Below, in pieces: positions 8,122 to 14,827 of a DNA stretch of 17,822 bases. The notes below the pieces were generated by a model. It ran no database searches and had not been told where the DNA came from. It worked only from the letters and a program-made list of their open reading frames with translations. The position numbers and the translations under genes are program-made. Positions within the stretch are counted from its first letter, which is position 1; each line of letters opens with the position of its first letter. Source of the stretch: HGM11501 sp045123995 (lineage in GTDB: Bacteria > Bacillota > Clostridia > CAKSNL01 > HGM11501); NCBI GenBank assembly GCA_045123995.1, contig JBGVKY010000010.1:1-17822 (forward strand). Direction: 5' to 3'.

Positions 8122-8146
8122 TTTCTCACCCTTACCCGCTTTCTTT

Positions 8147-9175
8147 TTACTTTATGAACATCGCATCACCGAAGCTGAAAAAACGATATCTTTCCTCGAT
8201 AGCTTCCCTATATGCATTAAGCACATTGTCCCTGCCCGCCAGTGCCGATACCAGCATCACTAAAGTGGATTTTGGCAGGTGGAAATTTGTTATAAGAGCA
8301 TCTATTACCTTGAATTTATATCCCGGATAGATAAAAATGCTTGTGTCCCTTTTTGTGGGGACAAGTTTTCCATTATCGTTCGCCGCAGATTCCAGAGTTC
8401 TTACAGAGGTTGTTCCCACGGCAATAACTCTGCCACCTGCCTCTTTTGTGGAATTTATAATTTGGGCCGCCTTTTCATCTATCTCGAAAAATTCAGAATG
8501 CATGGTATGTTCTTCAATTTTTTCCACTTTAACGGGGCGGAATGTTCCAAGTCCCACATGAAGTGTTACAAAAGCTATCTTTACACCTTTTTCCCTGATT
8601 TTTGAAAGAAGCTCCTGGGTAAAATGCAGTCCTGCCGTAGGAGCGGCAGCACTTCCGTCAAATTTAGCATAAACCGTCTGGTAACGCTCTTTATCCTCTA
8701 ATTTCTTTGTTATGTAGCCTGGCAGGGGGATTTGACCCAGTTTATCTAAGACATTTTCAAAAAGACCCTCGTAGTAAAAGCGGACTATTCTGTTTCCGCC
8801 CTCTATTATCTCTAAAATTTCCGCTTTCAGCTCATTTTCAGGTCCGAAGCAGAAACGGGCCCCCACTTTGGCACGTTTTCCGGGTTTTAAGGCAACCTCC
8901 CAGTCGGTTTCATTCATTCTTTTTAAAAGGAGCATCTCAATTGCTCCTCCTGTTTCTTCCTTGGTCCCTAAAAGTCTTGCGGGAATTACCCTGGTGTTAT
9001 TAAGCACCAGGCAATCTCCCTCTTTAAGCATATCCAATATATCTGAAAAAATTTTATGCTCCGTTTTTCCGCTTTCCTTTGAAAGCACCAAAAGACGGGA
9101 GCTTGACCTGTCAGAAAGGGGCTCCTGTGCTATAAGCTCTTTCGGTAAGTCGTAGTCGAAATCTGTTACATTCAT
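8147..9175 (-). CDS. queA: S-adenosylmethionine:tRNA ribosyltransferase-isomerase
   Basis: QueA transfers and rearranges the ribosyl group of S-adenosylmethionine onto preQ1-tRNA to give epoxyqueuosine-tRNA, the step after Tgt. The product is 342 residues, the family length. Motifs seen include FDYDLPKELIAQEPL at 6-20, LVLNNTRVIPARLLG, GAIEMLLL, QIPLPGYI, AAPTAGLHFT, THVGLGTF-type sequence (TLHVGLGTFRPV), GTTSVRTLES and the C-terminal FGDAMFI. The ATG at 9175 shares its first base with the TGA of the upstream spoIID-like gene (TGATG), with GGAG 11 bases upstream, so the two are translationally coupled. None of the preQ1 synthesis genes (queC, D, E, F) is in the window, so the precursor source cannot be judged. 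Confidence 0.97.
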   Translation of the reverse strand: MNVTDFDYDLPKELIAQEPLSDRSSSRLLVLSKESGKTEHKIFSDILDMLKEGDCLVLNNTRVIPARLLGTKEETGGAIEMLLLKRMNETDWEVALKPGKRAKVGARFCFGPENELKAEILEIIEGGNRIVRFYYEGLFENVLDKLGQIPLPGYITKKLEDKERYQTVYAKFDGSAAAPTAGLHFTQELLSKIREKGVKIAFVTLHVGLGTFRPVKVEKIEEHTMHSEFFEIDEKAAQIINSTKEAGGRVIAVGTTSVRTLESAANDNGKLVPTKRDTSIFIYPGYKFKVIDALITNFHLPKSTLVMLVSALAGRDNVLNAYREAIEERYRFFSFGDAMFIK

Positions 9176-10428
9176 CAGTCCAAAATCTCCGTATCTGTAA
9201 AGTAAAACTCAAGTATTTCCCTGAAAGTATAGCCGTCTTCTGCCATAAACTTAGCTCCGTACTGGCTCATACCTACTCCGTGGCCGTTTCCACGGCCGGT
9301 AAAAGTAAATTCTCCGCTTTTTCCCATGGTTTTTATTTCATGAAGTCCTGCCCCCGACATTACCGTGGCGGACTTTATGCCGTAAACCGCAAGTCCGGAC
9401 CCGGTTAAAACCTTTACGGGAACTTCATCTGCTCCCTTGGAAACAGTAAAGAGTGTGCTTTTCAATCTTTCGGGAAATGCCGCACGGATATTATCCTTAT
9501 AATAGGCCTTTTCTCCCTTTGTTCCCTTTATCACTATTTCCAGAGCGTGCTGATTATCGGAATATTCCGTTACCGTGACGTCTTTTATTTCCCCTATGTC
9601 AATATCTCTTTCTAAAAGACATTCTCTTATTTCTTCCTTGGTAAAGGTATGACTCCAGTTATATCCGGGGATTTTTTCTCCCTTTTCAAAGGGATCGCTT
9701 TTTCCTCTTAAATACCCTAAGGAAGCATACCATACGTTTTCGCTGTCCTCTGTATAGCCGCCGTTACTTGAATAGTAATAGCACTGAACAACCTCTCCAT
9801 CATAGTAAAGGAGCATTCCCGTTGTTTCATCAACGGCACGTCTGACATTTTCGCCCTCGTAGGCCACTCCGCCGTATGCCTGACAGTGCTCTCCGTTACA
9901 AAGGTCAAAACCTTGGTCGCTGTGGCGACCAAGGGAAATAACCGCATAGTTTCTTGCCGCTACGCTCTGAGCTTTTAACGCTTCTAATGGGAAGCTTTCT
10001 GACATTTCTCTGCCCACAACCCCATAAAGATACTCATCCATAGCAAGCATATTTATTATTAAAATTTTTCCGTGGCTTTCTTTAAGCTTTATTGCACCTC
10101 TGTATGTACGGCCCTGGCATGACAAAAACTCGGAGGTTTTATAAATTTCCATCTCCGATTCTAAAGAGTCTTCTCCGTTATATATCAGTGTTCCTTCCTC
10201 GCTTACGGTTACTTCTGCTTCTTCGCCTATGTAATAAGAAAGTTCTTCCTCCGTATCTTCGTCAAAAGAGCCTTTCTTATAAAGACCGCCCGAGGATTCT
10301 ACTGTGACCAAATCTGCCAGACTGGATGCATTTATCCCTATTTCTATATAATCGGGGATTTCAGCCGCAAAGATATTTGCCACAGAAAGGGATGCCAGGA
10401 TAAATCCCATAATCAAAAGCTTCTTCAT
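9175..10428 (-). CDS. SpoIID/LytB domain protein
   Basis: SpoIID-type enzymes are lytic transglycosylases that cleave peptidoglycan; SpoIID itself drives engulfment during sporulation. The product is 417 residues with an N-terminal signal or anchor helix (about 3-21, ending FAAE). The SpoIID domain starts near 120: DEYLYGVVGREMSESFPLEALKA has the expected catalytic Glu141, followed by QSVAARNYA, then CNGEHCQAYGG (Cys177, His181, Cys182, matching the cysteine/histidine cluster of SpoIID proteins). The C-terminal signature GRGNGHGVGMSQYGA is at 378-392. The ATG at 10428 has an AGAGGG site nine bases upstream. It sits next to queA, as is usual in clostridia, rather than with spoIIQ or murA, so it may be a vegetative or sporulation paralogue. 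I leave the symbol blank for that reason. Confidence 0.9.
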   Translation of the reverse strand: MKKLLIMGFILASLSVANIFAAEIPDYIEIGINASSLADLVTVESSGGLYKKGSFDEDTEEELSYYIGEEAEVTVSEEGTLIYNGEDSLESEMEIYKTSEFLSCQGRTYRGAIKLKESHGKILIINMLAMDEYLYGVVGREMSESFPLEALKAQSVAARNYAVISLGRHSDQGFDLCNGEHCQAYGGVAYEGENVRRAVDETTGMLLYYDGEVVQCYYYSSNGGYTEDSENVWYASLGYLRGKSDPFEKGEKIPGYNWSHTFTKEEIRECLLERDIDIGEIKDVTVTEYSDNQHALEIVIKGTKGEKAYYKDNIRAAFPERLKSTLFTVSKGADEVPVKVLTGSGLAVYGIKSATVMSGAGLHEIKTMGKSGEFTFTGRGNGHGVGMSQYGAKFMAEDGYTFREILEFYFTDTEILD

Positions 10429-10443
10429 AAGTATATCCCTCTT

Positions 10444-10884
10444 TTAGTCTATTTCGTAAGCTCCTCTTACCATGAAAAACGCACCGCTTTTAGCATCTAT
10501 CTTTCTTCCGTCACTTCTGGGGCATATCAAAAGGTGATTTGCTTCCAGCATATCTCCGTTTCCGATGTCAGCACCCTTGGTTACGTCCGTAAAGCCGCCT
10601 GCGGCAGTCTTTGGAATGGAAACTACCGCATCGCCGCTTCTTAAAATAATTTCGCTTCCCGATTTGGCTATTAAGCTTTCACCCTTTTTAAGCTCCACCA
10701 CGGTAAATTCAGAGGAGGCTGCCCCCTCTACCGCCTGATCTATATAAGGCATAACTACACTTTCAATGTAGCTTAAGGAAATAAGTGGGTCATCTTCAGA
10801 GCCGATATTTCCCACGGCACTTATGCCAAAAAGCAAAGTGAGAGCCAAAGCCCCTATAATCACGTTTTTTTTCTTAAGTTTCAT
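10444..10884 (-). CDS. Conserved clostridial membrane-anchored protein of unknown function
   Basis: The 146-residue product starts with a basic KLKKKN segment and one helix (about 8-24). It is followed by SEDDPLISLSYIE, a beta-rich extracytoplasmic part with SEIILRSGDAVV, and a C-terminal HLLICPRSDGRKI and FFMVRGAYEID. I remember similar NHLL-PR-DGRG endings in unnamed Firmicutes proteins but know no function. The ATG at 10884 is preferred because AAAGGTGA lies 5 bases upstream; an in-frame GTG at 10893 is part of that site. The gene is 24 bases after mazF and 15 before the spoIID-like gene, in one transcript. Exported location next to a wall hydrolase makes an envelope or spore role possible, but that is inference. 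Confidence 0.75.
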   Translation of the reverse strand: MKLKKKNVIIGALALTLLFGISAVGNIGSEDDPLISLSYIESVVMPYIDQAVEGAASSEFTVVELKKGESLIAKSGSEIILRSGDAVVSIPKTAAGGFTDVTKGADIGNGDMLEANHLLICPRSDGRKIDAKSGAFFMVRGAYEID

Positions 10885-10908
10885 ATTATTCACCTTTCTC
10901 CCGTGTTA

Positions 10909-11268
10909 TTATGCGGGCGGAAGTCCGAAGCTCACGAAAAGTGCGTTATTCACATCTTTCATCTGCTCCTCATCAAGATGCCCGATTTTTTCCCTGAGTC
11001 TTTTTTTGTCGATGGTTCTTATCTGTTCAAGTAAAATTACAGAATCTTTAGTAAGGCCATAGACTTTTCCGTCTATTTCAATATGCGTGGGAAGATGAGC
11101 CTTATTTATTTTGGACGTTATGGCAGCCGCGATAATCGTAGGACTGTATTTATTTCCCACATCGTTCTGCACTACCAGAATCGGCCGCACTCCCCCTTGT
11201 TCCGAGCCTATTACAGGGCTCAAATCCGCATAATAAAGGTCGCCTCGTTTAATTATCAATTCATTCAC
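10909..11268 (-). CDS. mazF: MazF/EndoA mRNA interferase toxin
   Basis: MazF toxins cut mRNA at short specific sites (the Bacillus EndoA recognises UACAU) and are held inactive by the RHH antitoxin. The sequence KRGDLYYADLSPVIGSEQGGVRP is characteristic, followed by QNDVGNKYSPT, AAITSK and LEQIRTIDKKRL. Two starts are possible. GTG at 11268 gives 119 residues but leaves almost no room after the GGAG. TTG at 11259 gives 116 residues, exactly the Bacillus EndoA length, puts GGAG ten bases upstream, and places the catalytic pair at Arg25 and Thr48 as in EndoA. I favour TTG but give the longer frame. The gene overlaps the antitoxin 3' end in the GTG reading and is two bases after its stop in the TTG reading. 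Confidence 0.94.
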   Translation of the reverse strand: MNELIIKRGDLYYADLSPVIGSEQGGVRPILVVQNDVGNKYSPTIIAAAITSKINKAHLPTHIEIDGKVYGLTKDSVILLEQIRTIDKKRLREKIGHLDEEQMKDVNNALFVSFGLPPA

Positions 11269-11533
11269 TCTCCGATAACTTTTGCTCGTAGGTCAAAAAC
11301 TGCTCGTTATCGGCAATAATACCCTGATTCGCCAATTCCAGATTTATATTTCCCATGGCGAGGTATCCTTTTTTCATCTCCGCTTCCTTTTTCTTCCCTT
11401 TCTTTCTTCTGGTTTCACAGGAAAGTGCTTTTCTTATAAAAGAGCTTCGGGTTATCCCCTCACTCTTTGCCAAGGCATCAATTTCGGAAAGCAGAGGTTC
11501 CTCTAAGGATATTACTATTCTTTTCGTCTCCAT
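11261..11533 (-). CDS. mazE: MazE/EndoAI ribbon-helix-helix antitoxin
   Basis: The 90-residue product has an N-terminal MetJ/Arc/CopG ribbon-helix-helix domain: the strand KRIVISL (4-10) followed by two helices through SEIDALAKSEGITRSSFIRKAL. A basic linker (RRKKGKKKEAEMKK) leads to an acidic, extended C-terminal tail that would wrap around MazF. This matches Bacillus EndoAI (YdcD). The ATG at 11533 is chosen because GAGGAAAAGG precedes it; the frame could extend 18 codons upstream but would then run through the promoter. mazF follows directly. Location downstream of acpS-nnr is the conserved chromosomal place for this pair in Firmicutes; an alr gene often found here is absent. Confidence 0.92.
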   Translation of the reverse strand: METKRIVISLEEPLLSEIDALAKSEGITRSSFIRKALSCETRRKKGKKKEAEMKKGYLAMGNINLELANQGIIADNEQFLTYEQKLSESE

Positions 11534-11555
11534 AAACCTTTTCCTCTTTCCTTTA

Positions 11556-11607
11556 AAGATATATCTTCCAATATAATGATTATACATCTTTTTTTCCTTT
11601 GAGTCAA
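11556..11607 (-). promoter_or_regulatory. Promoter and palindromic operator candidates of mazEF
   Basis: On the minus strand TTGACT (11602-11607) and TATAAT (11579-11584) are 17 bases apart, a near-consensus sigma-A promoter starting near 11572. A 13-base palindrome, TATAATGATTATA (11572-11584), covers the -10, and a 12-base one, AAGATATATCTT (11556-11567), lies just downstream. Both are well placed for autorepression by the RHH antitoxin; that role is inferred. Confidence 0.8.
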
Positions 11608-11624
11608 TTACAGTTTATGGGACT

Positions 11625-11668
11625 AAAACCGCCCTCTTCCAGTTATGTAGCATATAAGCGGCTTTTTT
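11625..11668 (-). terminator. Possible terminator after nnr
   Basis: CCGC (11629-11632) can pair with GCGG (11658-11661). Flanking A/T runs extend the stem on both sides with a one-base bulge, and a weak inner TTATG/CATAA stem fills the loop. The minus transcript ends in only four U, so this is weak. It lies between nnr and the mazEF promoter. Confidence 0.35.
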
Positions 11669-11710
11669 AAGGCAGATTTCCGACCCCTTCCTATTCTGCC
11701 CTAATTTTCC

Positions 11711-13171
11711 TTACACCATACACTTTTTTATGGCTTTAGGAAATTCTTTTATAAGATCGGTAGCTGAAAATGTTCCTTCTGCCTTTCTTTCTTTTATTAA
11801 ATCCCCCGAAAGTCCGTGGATAAAGGGGGCTTTATATTCTGCTCCATCTATGCCCTGAGCCATCAGTGAAGCCAAAAGTCCTGCCAAAACGTCTCCCGAG
11901 CCCCCCTGTGCCATGCCGGGATTTCCCGTGGTGTTATAATAAATTTCTCCCGTGGGATATGCAATAACGGTAAAAGCTCCCTTTAATACTACACAACAAT
12001 TATATTTTTCTGCAAAATTAAGGGCAGCTTTTTCTCTGTCTTCCTGAACGGTTTTTACGTCGCAGCCCAAAATCTGTGCCATTTCACCGGGATGGGGTGT
12101 TATTACGGTTCCACTGAAATATTCAGGAGAATCCGAAAGACACGTAAGGGCGGAGGCGTCAATTACAATATTTTTTCCTTTGAACAGGGTTATTGCCTCC
12201 CTAACAAGATATGCAGTTTCTTCGGTATTGCGAATACCAGGCCCTATTAAAAGAGTATTACAGGAAGGTGCCATCTCTTTTATATCATCTATGGCTTCTT
12301 TAATAAAGGTCTTTCCATTGTGGGCACAGTCCTTTGTCATAGCTTCGGGAAGTTTTCCTCCCACGGTATCTGAAATGACTCCCGGAAGTGCCATGGTTAA
12401 AAGACCGCAGCCGCTTTTAATTGCCGCTTTTCCCGCCATATATGCTGCTCCCGACATCCCTTTGGAGCCTGCCACACATAAAATGTGCCCGTACGTTCCC
12501 TTATGGGAATTTTTTTCTCTTTTTTCAAAGGTTATTTTATCTAAAAGATATCTTTTGGTATCGGGGATTATATTTTTCGGGATGGAAATATTACAAAGAA
12601 CAACTTCACCCGAATAAGATGCCCCGGGATACTGGTAAAGTCCCTTTTTGGGAAAGGCGAAAGTCACAGTCTTATCAGCTTTTACTGCCACCCCCATTAC
12701 ATTTCCCGTATCTGCATCTATTCCCGAAGGTATATCGCAGGCTATTTTAAATCCTTTTTTTCCGTTGATATAGTCTATAAGTTTTTTTGCATCCCCCGTT
12801 ATTTCCTTGGAAAGTCCTGTACCGAAGAGGGCATCTACATAAAGCTCCGCTTCTTTATCCTCCATTTTGTCAAAAGGCGTTATTTTTATTCCCAGCTTTT
12901 CTGCGATTTTTGCATTTTTGCATAAAGAGGGAAAAAGAGCTATAATTTCCACCTCCGTCCCTTTCAAGAAAAGGTGGCGGGCAAGGGCATATCCGTCTGC
13001 CCCGTTATTTCCCTTTCCGCAAAAAATCCGTGCACTTTTAACGGGAGGACATTCCCCAAGAAGGGCAAGCGCCGCATTTTCAATTAAGACCTCTTCCGAA
13101 ATGCCCAGATTTTCTATTGTAAGCTTATCCGCTTTTTTCATCTCTTCACGGGAAACCAGATTTATATACAT
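11711..13171 (-). CDS. nnr: Bifunctional NAD(P)H-hydrate epimerase / ADP-dependent dehydratase
   Basis: This enzyme repairs damaged NAD(P)H: the N-terminal YjeF_N domain epimerises R- and S-hydrates and the C-terminal ribokinase-like domain dehydrates the S-form using ADP. Of 486 residues, about 1-215 are YjeF_N, with CGKGNNGADGYALARHL (51-67; Ala where Gly is usual in GGDG), VDALFGTGL (112-120) and ACDIPSGIDADTG (144-156). About 220-486 are the dehydratase, with HKGTYGHILCVAGS, LLIGPGI (307-313), VITPHPGEM (356-364), VLKGAFTVI and TGNPGMAQGGSGDVLAGLL (415-433; catalytic Asp427; Gln where Thr is usual). The ATG at 13171 has GGAGAA eight bases upstream and begins one base after the acpS stop. 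Confidence 0.96.
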   Translation of the reverse strand: MYINLVSREEMKKADKLTIENLGISEEVLIENAALALLGECPPVKSARIFCGKGNNGADGYALARHLFLKGTEVEIIALFPSLCKNAKIAEKLGIKITPFDKMEDKEAELYVDALFGTGLSKEITGDAKKLIDYINGKKGFKIACDIPSGIDADTGNVMGVAVKADKTVTFAFPKKGLYQYPGASYSGEVVLCNISIPKNIIPDTKRYLLDKITFEKREKNSHKGTYGHILCVAGSKGMSGAAYMAGKAAIKSGCGLLTMALPGVISDTVGGKLPEAMTKDCAHNGKTFIKEAIDDIKEMAPSCNTLLIGPGIRNTEETAYLVREAITLFKGKNIVIDASALTCLSDSPEYFSGTVITPHPGEMAQILGCDVKTVQEDREKAALNFAEKYNCCVVLKGAFTVIAYPTGEIYYNTTGNPGMAQGGSGDVLAGLLASLMAQGIDGAEYKAPFIHGLSGDLIKERKAEGTFSATDLIKEFPKAIKKCMV

Positions 13172-13172
13172 A

Positions 13173-13517
13173 CTAATTCTCCTCGATTACCACAAATGCC
13201 ATGGCATAGTCCCCGTCGTGGGATACAGAAAGGCTTATGTTTTTTAAAAACTCTTCCTTAAAAGAAAAATAAGGCTCGCCCGTCTCTTTATGCAAAACTT
13301 CGGTTTTCTTTATGATAAAGCCCGAAAGTCCGCATCCTAACGCCTTTCCCAAAGCTTCCTTTGCGGCAAAAATCCCTGCGGCTGTCTCTTCCTTTTTTTC
13401 CTTGGAAAGGATGTAAGAAAGCTCCTTTTCGGAAAAGAACTTTTCTGCAGTTCCGTTTTTTAAAAACTTTTCCATCCTTTTTATAAGGACAATATCACAG
13501 CCTGCTTTAATACTCAT
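13173..13517 (-). CDS. acpS: Holo-[acyl-carrier-protein] synthase
   Basis: AcpS moves the 4'-phosphopantetheine of coenzyme A to a serine of acyl carrier protein, making it active for fatty acid synthesis. The product is 114 residues, the family length. GCDIVLIKRM holds the magnesium ligand Asp8, GIFAAKEALGKALG holds Glu54, HKETGEPYF follows, and SLSVSHDGDYAMAFVVIEE forms the conserved C-terminal part with His100. The ATG at 13517 overlaps the upstream gene's stop in ATGA, with AGAGG upstream. The gene runs straight into nnr; acpS next to nnr is typical of Firmicutes. Confidence 0.96.
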   Translation of the reverse strand: MSIKAGCDIVLIKRMEKFLKNGTAEKFFSEKELSYILSKEKKEETAAGIFAAKEALGKALGCGLSGFIIKKTEVLHKETGEPYFSFKEEFLKNISLSVSHDGDYAMAFVVIEEN

Positions 13518-13972
13518 CTTTTAAACCTCTGACCCATGTAAAGCTCAAAGGCACGCAGCATGGTTTCATTGGGGTCTATTATGATACATTCTTTTTCGTT
13601 TTCAAGAAAATAAAGGTTGTCGCTTACTTTGGAGGGGCATAAGAACAGACCTTTTCTGCCGTCATATTTTCCGCCCTCACGAAAATCCTTTATGCTGTAT
13701 GTTCCAAGGTGTTTTCTGTTTCTTTTTGCAATTATCTTATCAATTTCAAATTCGTCATTTGTGACAGAGTATTCAATTTCAGTAAATAAAATTCCGCTTG
13801 CAAGATAGTATGCTCCGAATAAGGACGCCGCAAGCACAATGATTGCAACAGTCTGTAAAAATAAAAAGGCTAAAACCGAAATTAAAAGTGCCGCCAGGAA
13901 TAAAAGCATGCAAATAATCAAATCCTTGGCCTCGATTTTTTTAACCATCAGTCTTTCAGTAAACAAATCCAT
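13514..13972 (-). CDS. DUF6106-like two-helix membrane protein
   Basis: The 152-residue product has a short N-terminal part (MDLFTERLMVKKIEAKD), two membrane helices (about 18-40 and 42-62), then a cytoplasmic beta-rich domain. That domain contains TEIEYSVTNDEFEIDKIIAKRNRK, LFLCPSKVSDNLYFL and IIDPNETMLRAFELY. This pattern resembles the clostridial DUF6106 family as I recall it, a PH-like domain of unknown function; the call is from memory. The ATG at 13972 has AAGAGTGA upstream, the stop overlaps acpS by four bases (ATGA), and a good promoter precedes it, so it is the first gene of the acpS-nnr operon. Confidence 0.8.
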   Translation of the reverse strand: MDLFTERLMVKKIEAKDLIICMLLFLAALLISVLAFLFLQTVAIIVLAASLFGAYYLASGILFTEIEYSVTNDEFEIDKIIAKRNRKHLGTYSIKDFREGGKYDGRKGLFLCPSKVSDNLYFLENEKECIIIDPNETMLRAFELYMGQRFKR

Positions 13973-14002
13973 AATTTCACTCTTTTCCTATGTTTTAGGA
14001 TA

Positions 14003-14031
14003 AGTATACCACACACTTTTGTAAATTACAA
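14003..14031 (-). promoter_or_regulatory. Promoter of the DUF6106-like / acpS / nnr operon
   Basis: On the minus strand TTGTAA (14026-14031) and TATACT (14003-14008) are 17 bases apart. The -35 overlaps the stop codon of the upstream 79-residue gene. Transcription would start near 13996, about 24 bases before the ATG. Confidence 0.65.
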
Positions 14032-14265
14032 GTAAAGCCTTGAAAAATCTTCCAGGCTACCTTCTAAAAAATCCGCTGCCAGAGCCTTTAAGTGACAGGC
14101 ACTTGCAAAATTTTCATGAATTTCTTTGAAAAACCGTTTTGCTCCCTTTTGGGTCAGGTATCTTATTAAGATTCCTCGCTTTATTTTCTTTTCACTAACC
14201 TTTATAAAAATTCCATCATTGGTGCTTTTTATAAAATAGTCTGTCTTTTTCGCATAAAACCGCAT
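14026..14265 (-). CDS. Small basic protein of unknown function
   Basis: I do not recognise this 79-residue protein. It is soluble and basic in its first half (FYAKKTDYFIKS, VSEKKIKRGILIRYLTQKGAKRFFKEIHENF) and ends in a helix-like, Leu/Phe-rich segment (LAADFLEGSLEDFSRLYL). There is no signal peptide, membrane helix or clear metal motif. It is probably a real gene: GAGGAG sits nine bases before the ATG at 14265 and a near-consensus promoter lies upstream at normal distance. No terminator follows; its stop overlaps the next promoter, so it may read through into acpS-nnr. It lies at the boundary between the housekeeping block and the accessory island. Confidence 0.65.
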   Translation of the reverse strand: MRFYAKKTDYFIKSTNDGIFIKVSEKKIKRGILIRYLTQKGAKRFFKEIHENFASACHLKALAADFLEGSLEDFSRLYL

Positions 14266-14318
14266 ATTTCAAAGCTCCTCTCTCAAAAGCTTTCCCCGTG
14301 CACGGAAAAGTATTGCCT

Positions 14319-14347
14319 ATGATACTACCAATTTTTTCGTTTGTCAA
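14319..14347 (-). promoter_or_regulatory. Sigma-A type promoter of the 79-residue gene
   Basis: On the minus strand TTGACA (14342-14347, perfect) and TATCAT (14319-14324) are 17 bases apart, starting near 14312. A perfect 10-base palindrome, CCGTGCACGG (14296-14305), lies in the leader between the start point and the ribosome binding site and could be an operator. Confidence 0.8.
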
Positions 14348-14375
14348 AGATTTTTTATTTCGTCCGCAAAAATGA

Positions 14376-14399
14376 AAAGAACCCCTTTCGGAGTCCTTT
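14376..14399 (-). terminator. Terminator-like hairpin with no evident upstream gene
   Basis: On the minus strand AAAGGACTCC and GGGGTTCTTT pair (two G-U wobbles) around a GAAA tetraloop, followed by TTCATTTTT. The opposite strand would have mismatches, so the minus orientation is favoured. The only gene beyond it, at 14546, is transcribed the other way. The rest of the 14266-14545 gap holds the 79-residue gene's promoter and AT-rich sequence. Confidence 0.5.
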
Positions 14400-14545
14400 C
14401 TTCTATCCCTTGATGCTTGGTTTTATTTTGTGTTTTTTCCTTTCGTTTTTTAAATAATATGTAACAAATTATGCCACTTTTCCACAATTTGTTCATTGAT
14501 TACTCTTTATTTATATGTTAAACTAACGAAAAAGGGGGTTTTTTC

Positions 14546-14761
14546 ATGGAAAAGCTTAATAAAAAGACGAAAGCCATTCTTTTTTCGGGAATTATCTATT
14601 CTTTTATTATAACAGTCCTTGCCCTTTTCTTCTTTTCTTCCGGGTCTTCGCTTAATGCAACAGCCGCCAAAGAGCTGGTTTTCACGGCATCTGAAATTTT
14701 GTCCGCCGCTTTTATATTCTCAGCCTTTTTGGAGCTTTTTATGAAACGATTTAAAGGTTGA
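14546..14761 (+). CDS. Small two-helix membrane protein
   Basis: The 71-residue product has a basic start (MEKLNKKTK), a helix at about 11-31 (ILFSGIIYSFIITVLALFFFSS), a short Ser/Ala-rich loop, a second helix at about 46-65 and a basic end (MKRFKG). I do not recognise a family. A GGGGG ribosome binding site lies seven bases before the ATG, in the loop of an A-run/T-run inverted repeat (GAAAAA and TTTTTC, about 14528-14545). Candidate promoter boxes upstream (TTGTTC at 14489, TATATG at 14512) are weak. Its stop codon lies inside the -35 box of the next gene, so the following operon is transcribed separately. Size and two-helix form are like small toxic or stress membrane peptides, but nothing here proves that. 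Confidence 0.6.
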   Translation: MEKLNKKTKAILFSGIIYSFIITVLALFFFSSGSSLNATAAKELVFTASEILSAAFIFSAFLELFMKRFKG

Positions 14762-14786
14762 CATATATTTTCCGCTTTATTATAAT
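14758..14786 (+). promoter_or_regulatory. Perfect consensus promoter of the RHH-XRE operon
   Basis: TTGACA (14758-14763) and TATAAT (14781-14786) are both perfect and 17 bases apart. Transcription would start near 14793. The -35 overlaps the stop codon of the upstream membrane-protein gene. Such a strong core promoter next to DNA-binding protein genes fits one that is normally repressed. Confidence 0.9.
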
Positions 14787-14814
14787 TATAATGTATTTAT
14801 GTTATAATTATAAT
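14779..14814 (+). promoter_or_regulatory. Paired palindromes, likely operator of the RHH protein
   Basis: The 13-base sequence TTATAATTATAAT occurs twice, at 14780-14792 and 14802-14814, exactly 22 bases apart, about two helical turns. Its core is a perfect palindrome; the first copy extends to 14 bases (14779-14792). The first covers the -10 box and the second sits just before the GAGGTGA ribosome binding site, as expected for cooperative autorepression by an RHH or HTH product. Confidence 0.65.
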
Positions 14815-14827
14815 ATGAGGTGATTTT

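Noticed and set aside
8122..9175. A preQ1 riboswitch near queA or tgt
   Set aside because: Gaps between these genes are at most about 60 bases or overlapping, leaving no room for a leader aptamer; no matching core was seen.
11671..11700. GGCAGA/TCTGCC repeat as the nnr terminator
   Set aside because: The loop is 18 bases and the minus-strand tail is A-rich rather than T-rich.
14344..14496. A 50-residue minus-strand reading frame starting at 14496
   Set aside because: It reads through the hairpin at 14376-14399 and into the -35 of the next promoter, and has only a weak ribosome binding site.
14546..14761. The 71-residue membrane peptide as a confirmed type I toxin
   Set aside because: Size and helices fit, but no antisense RNA promoter was found over it and it has a second helix unlike known families, so it is listed only as a small membrane protein.
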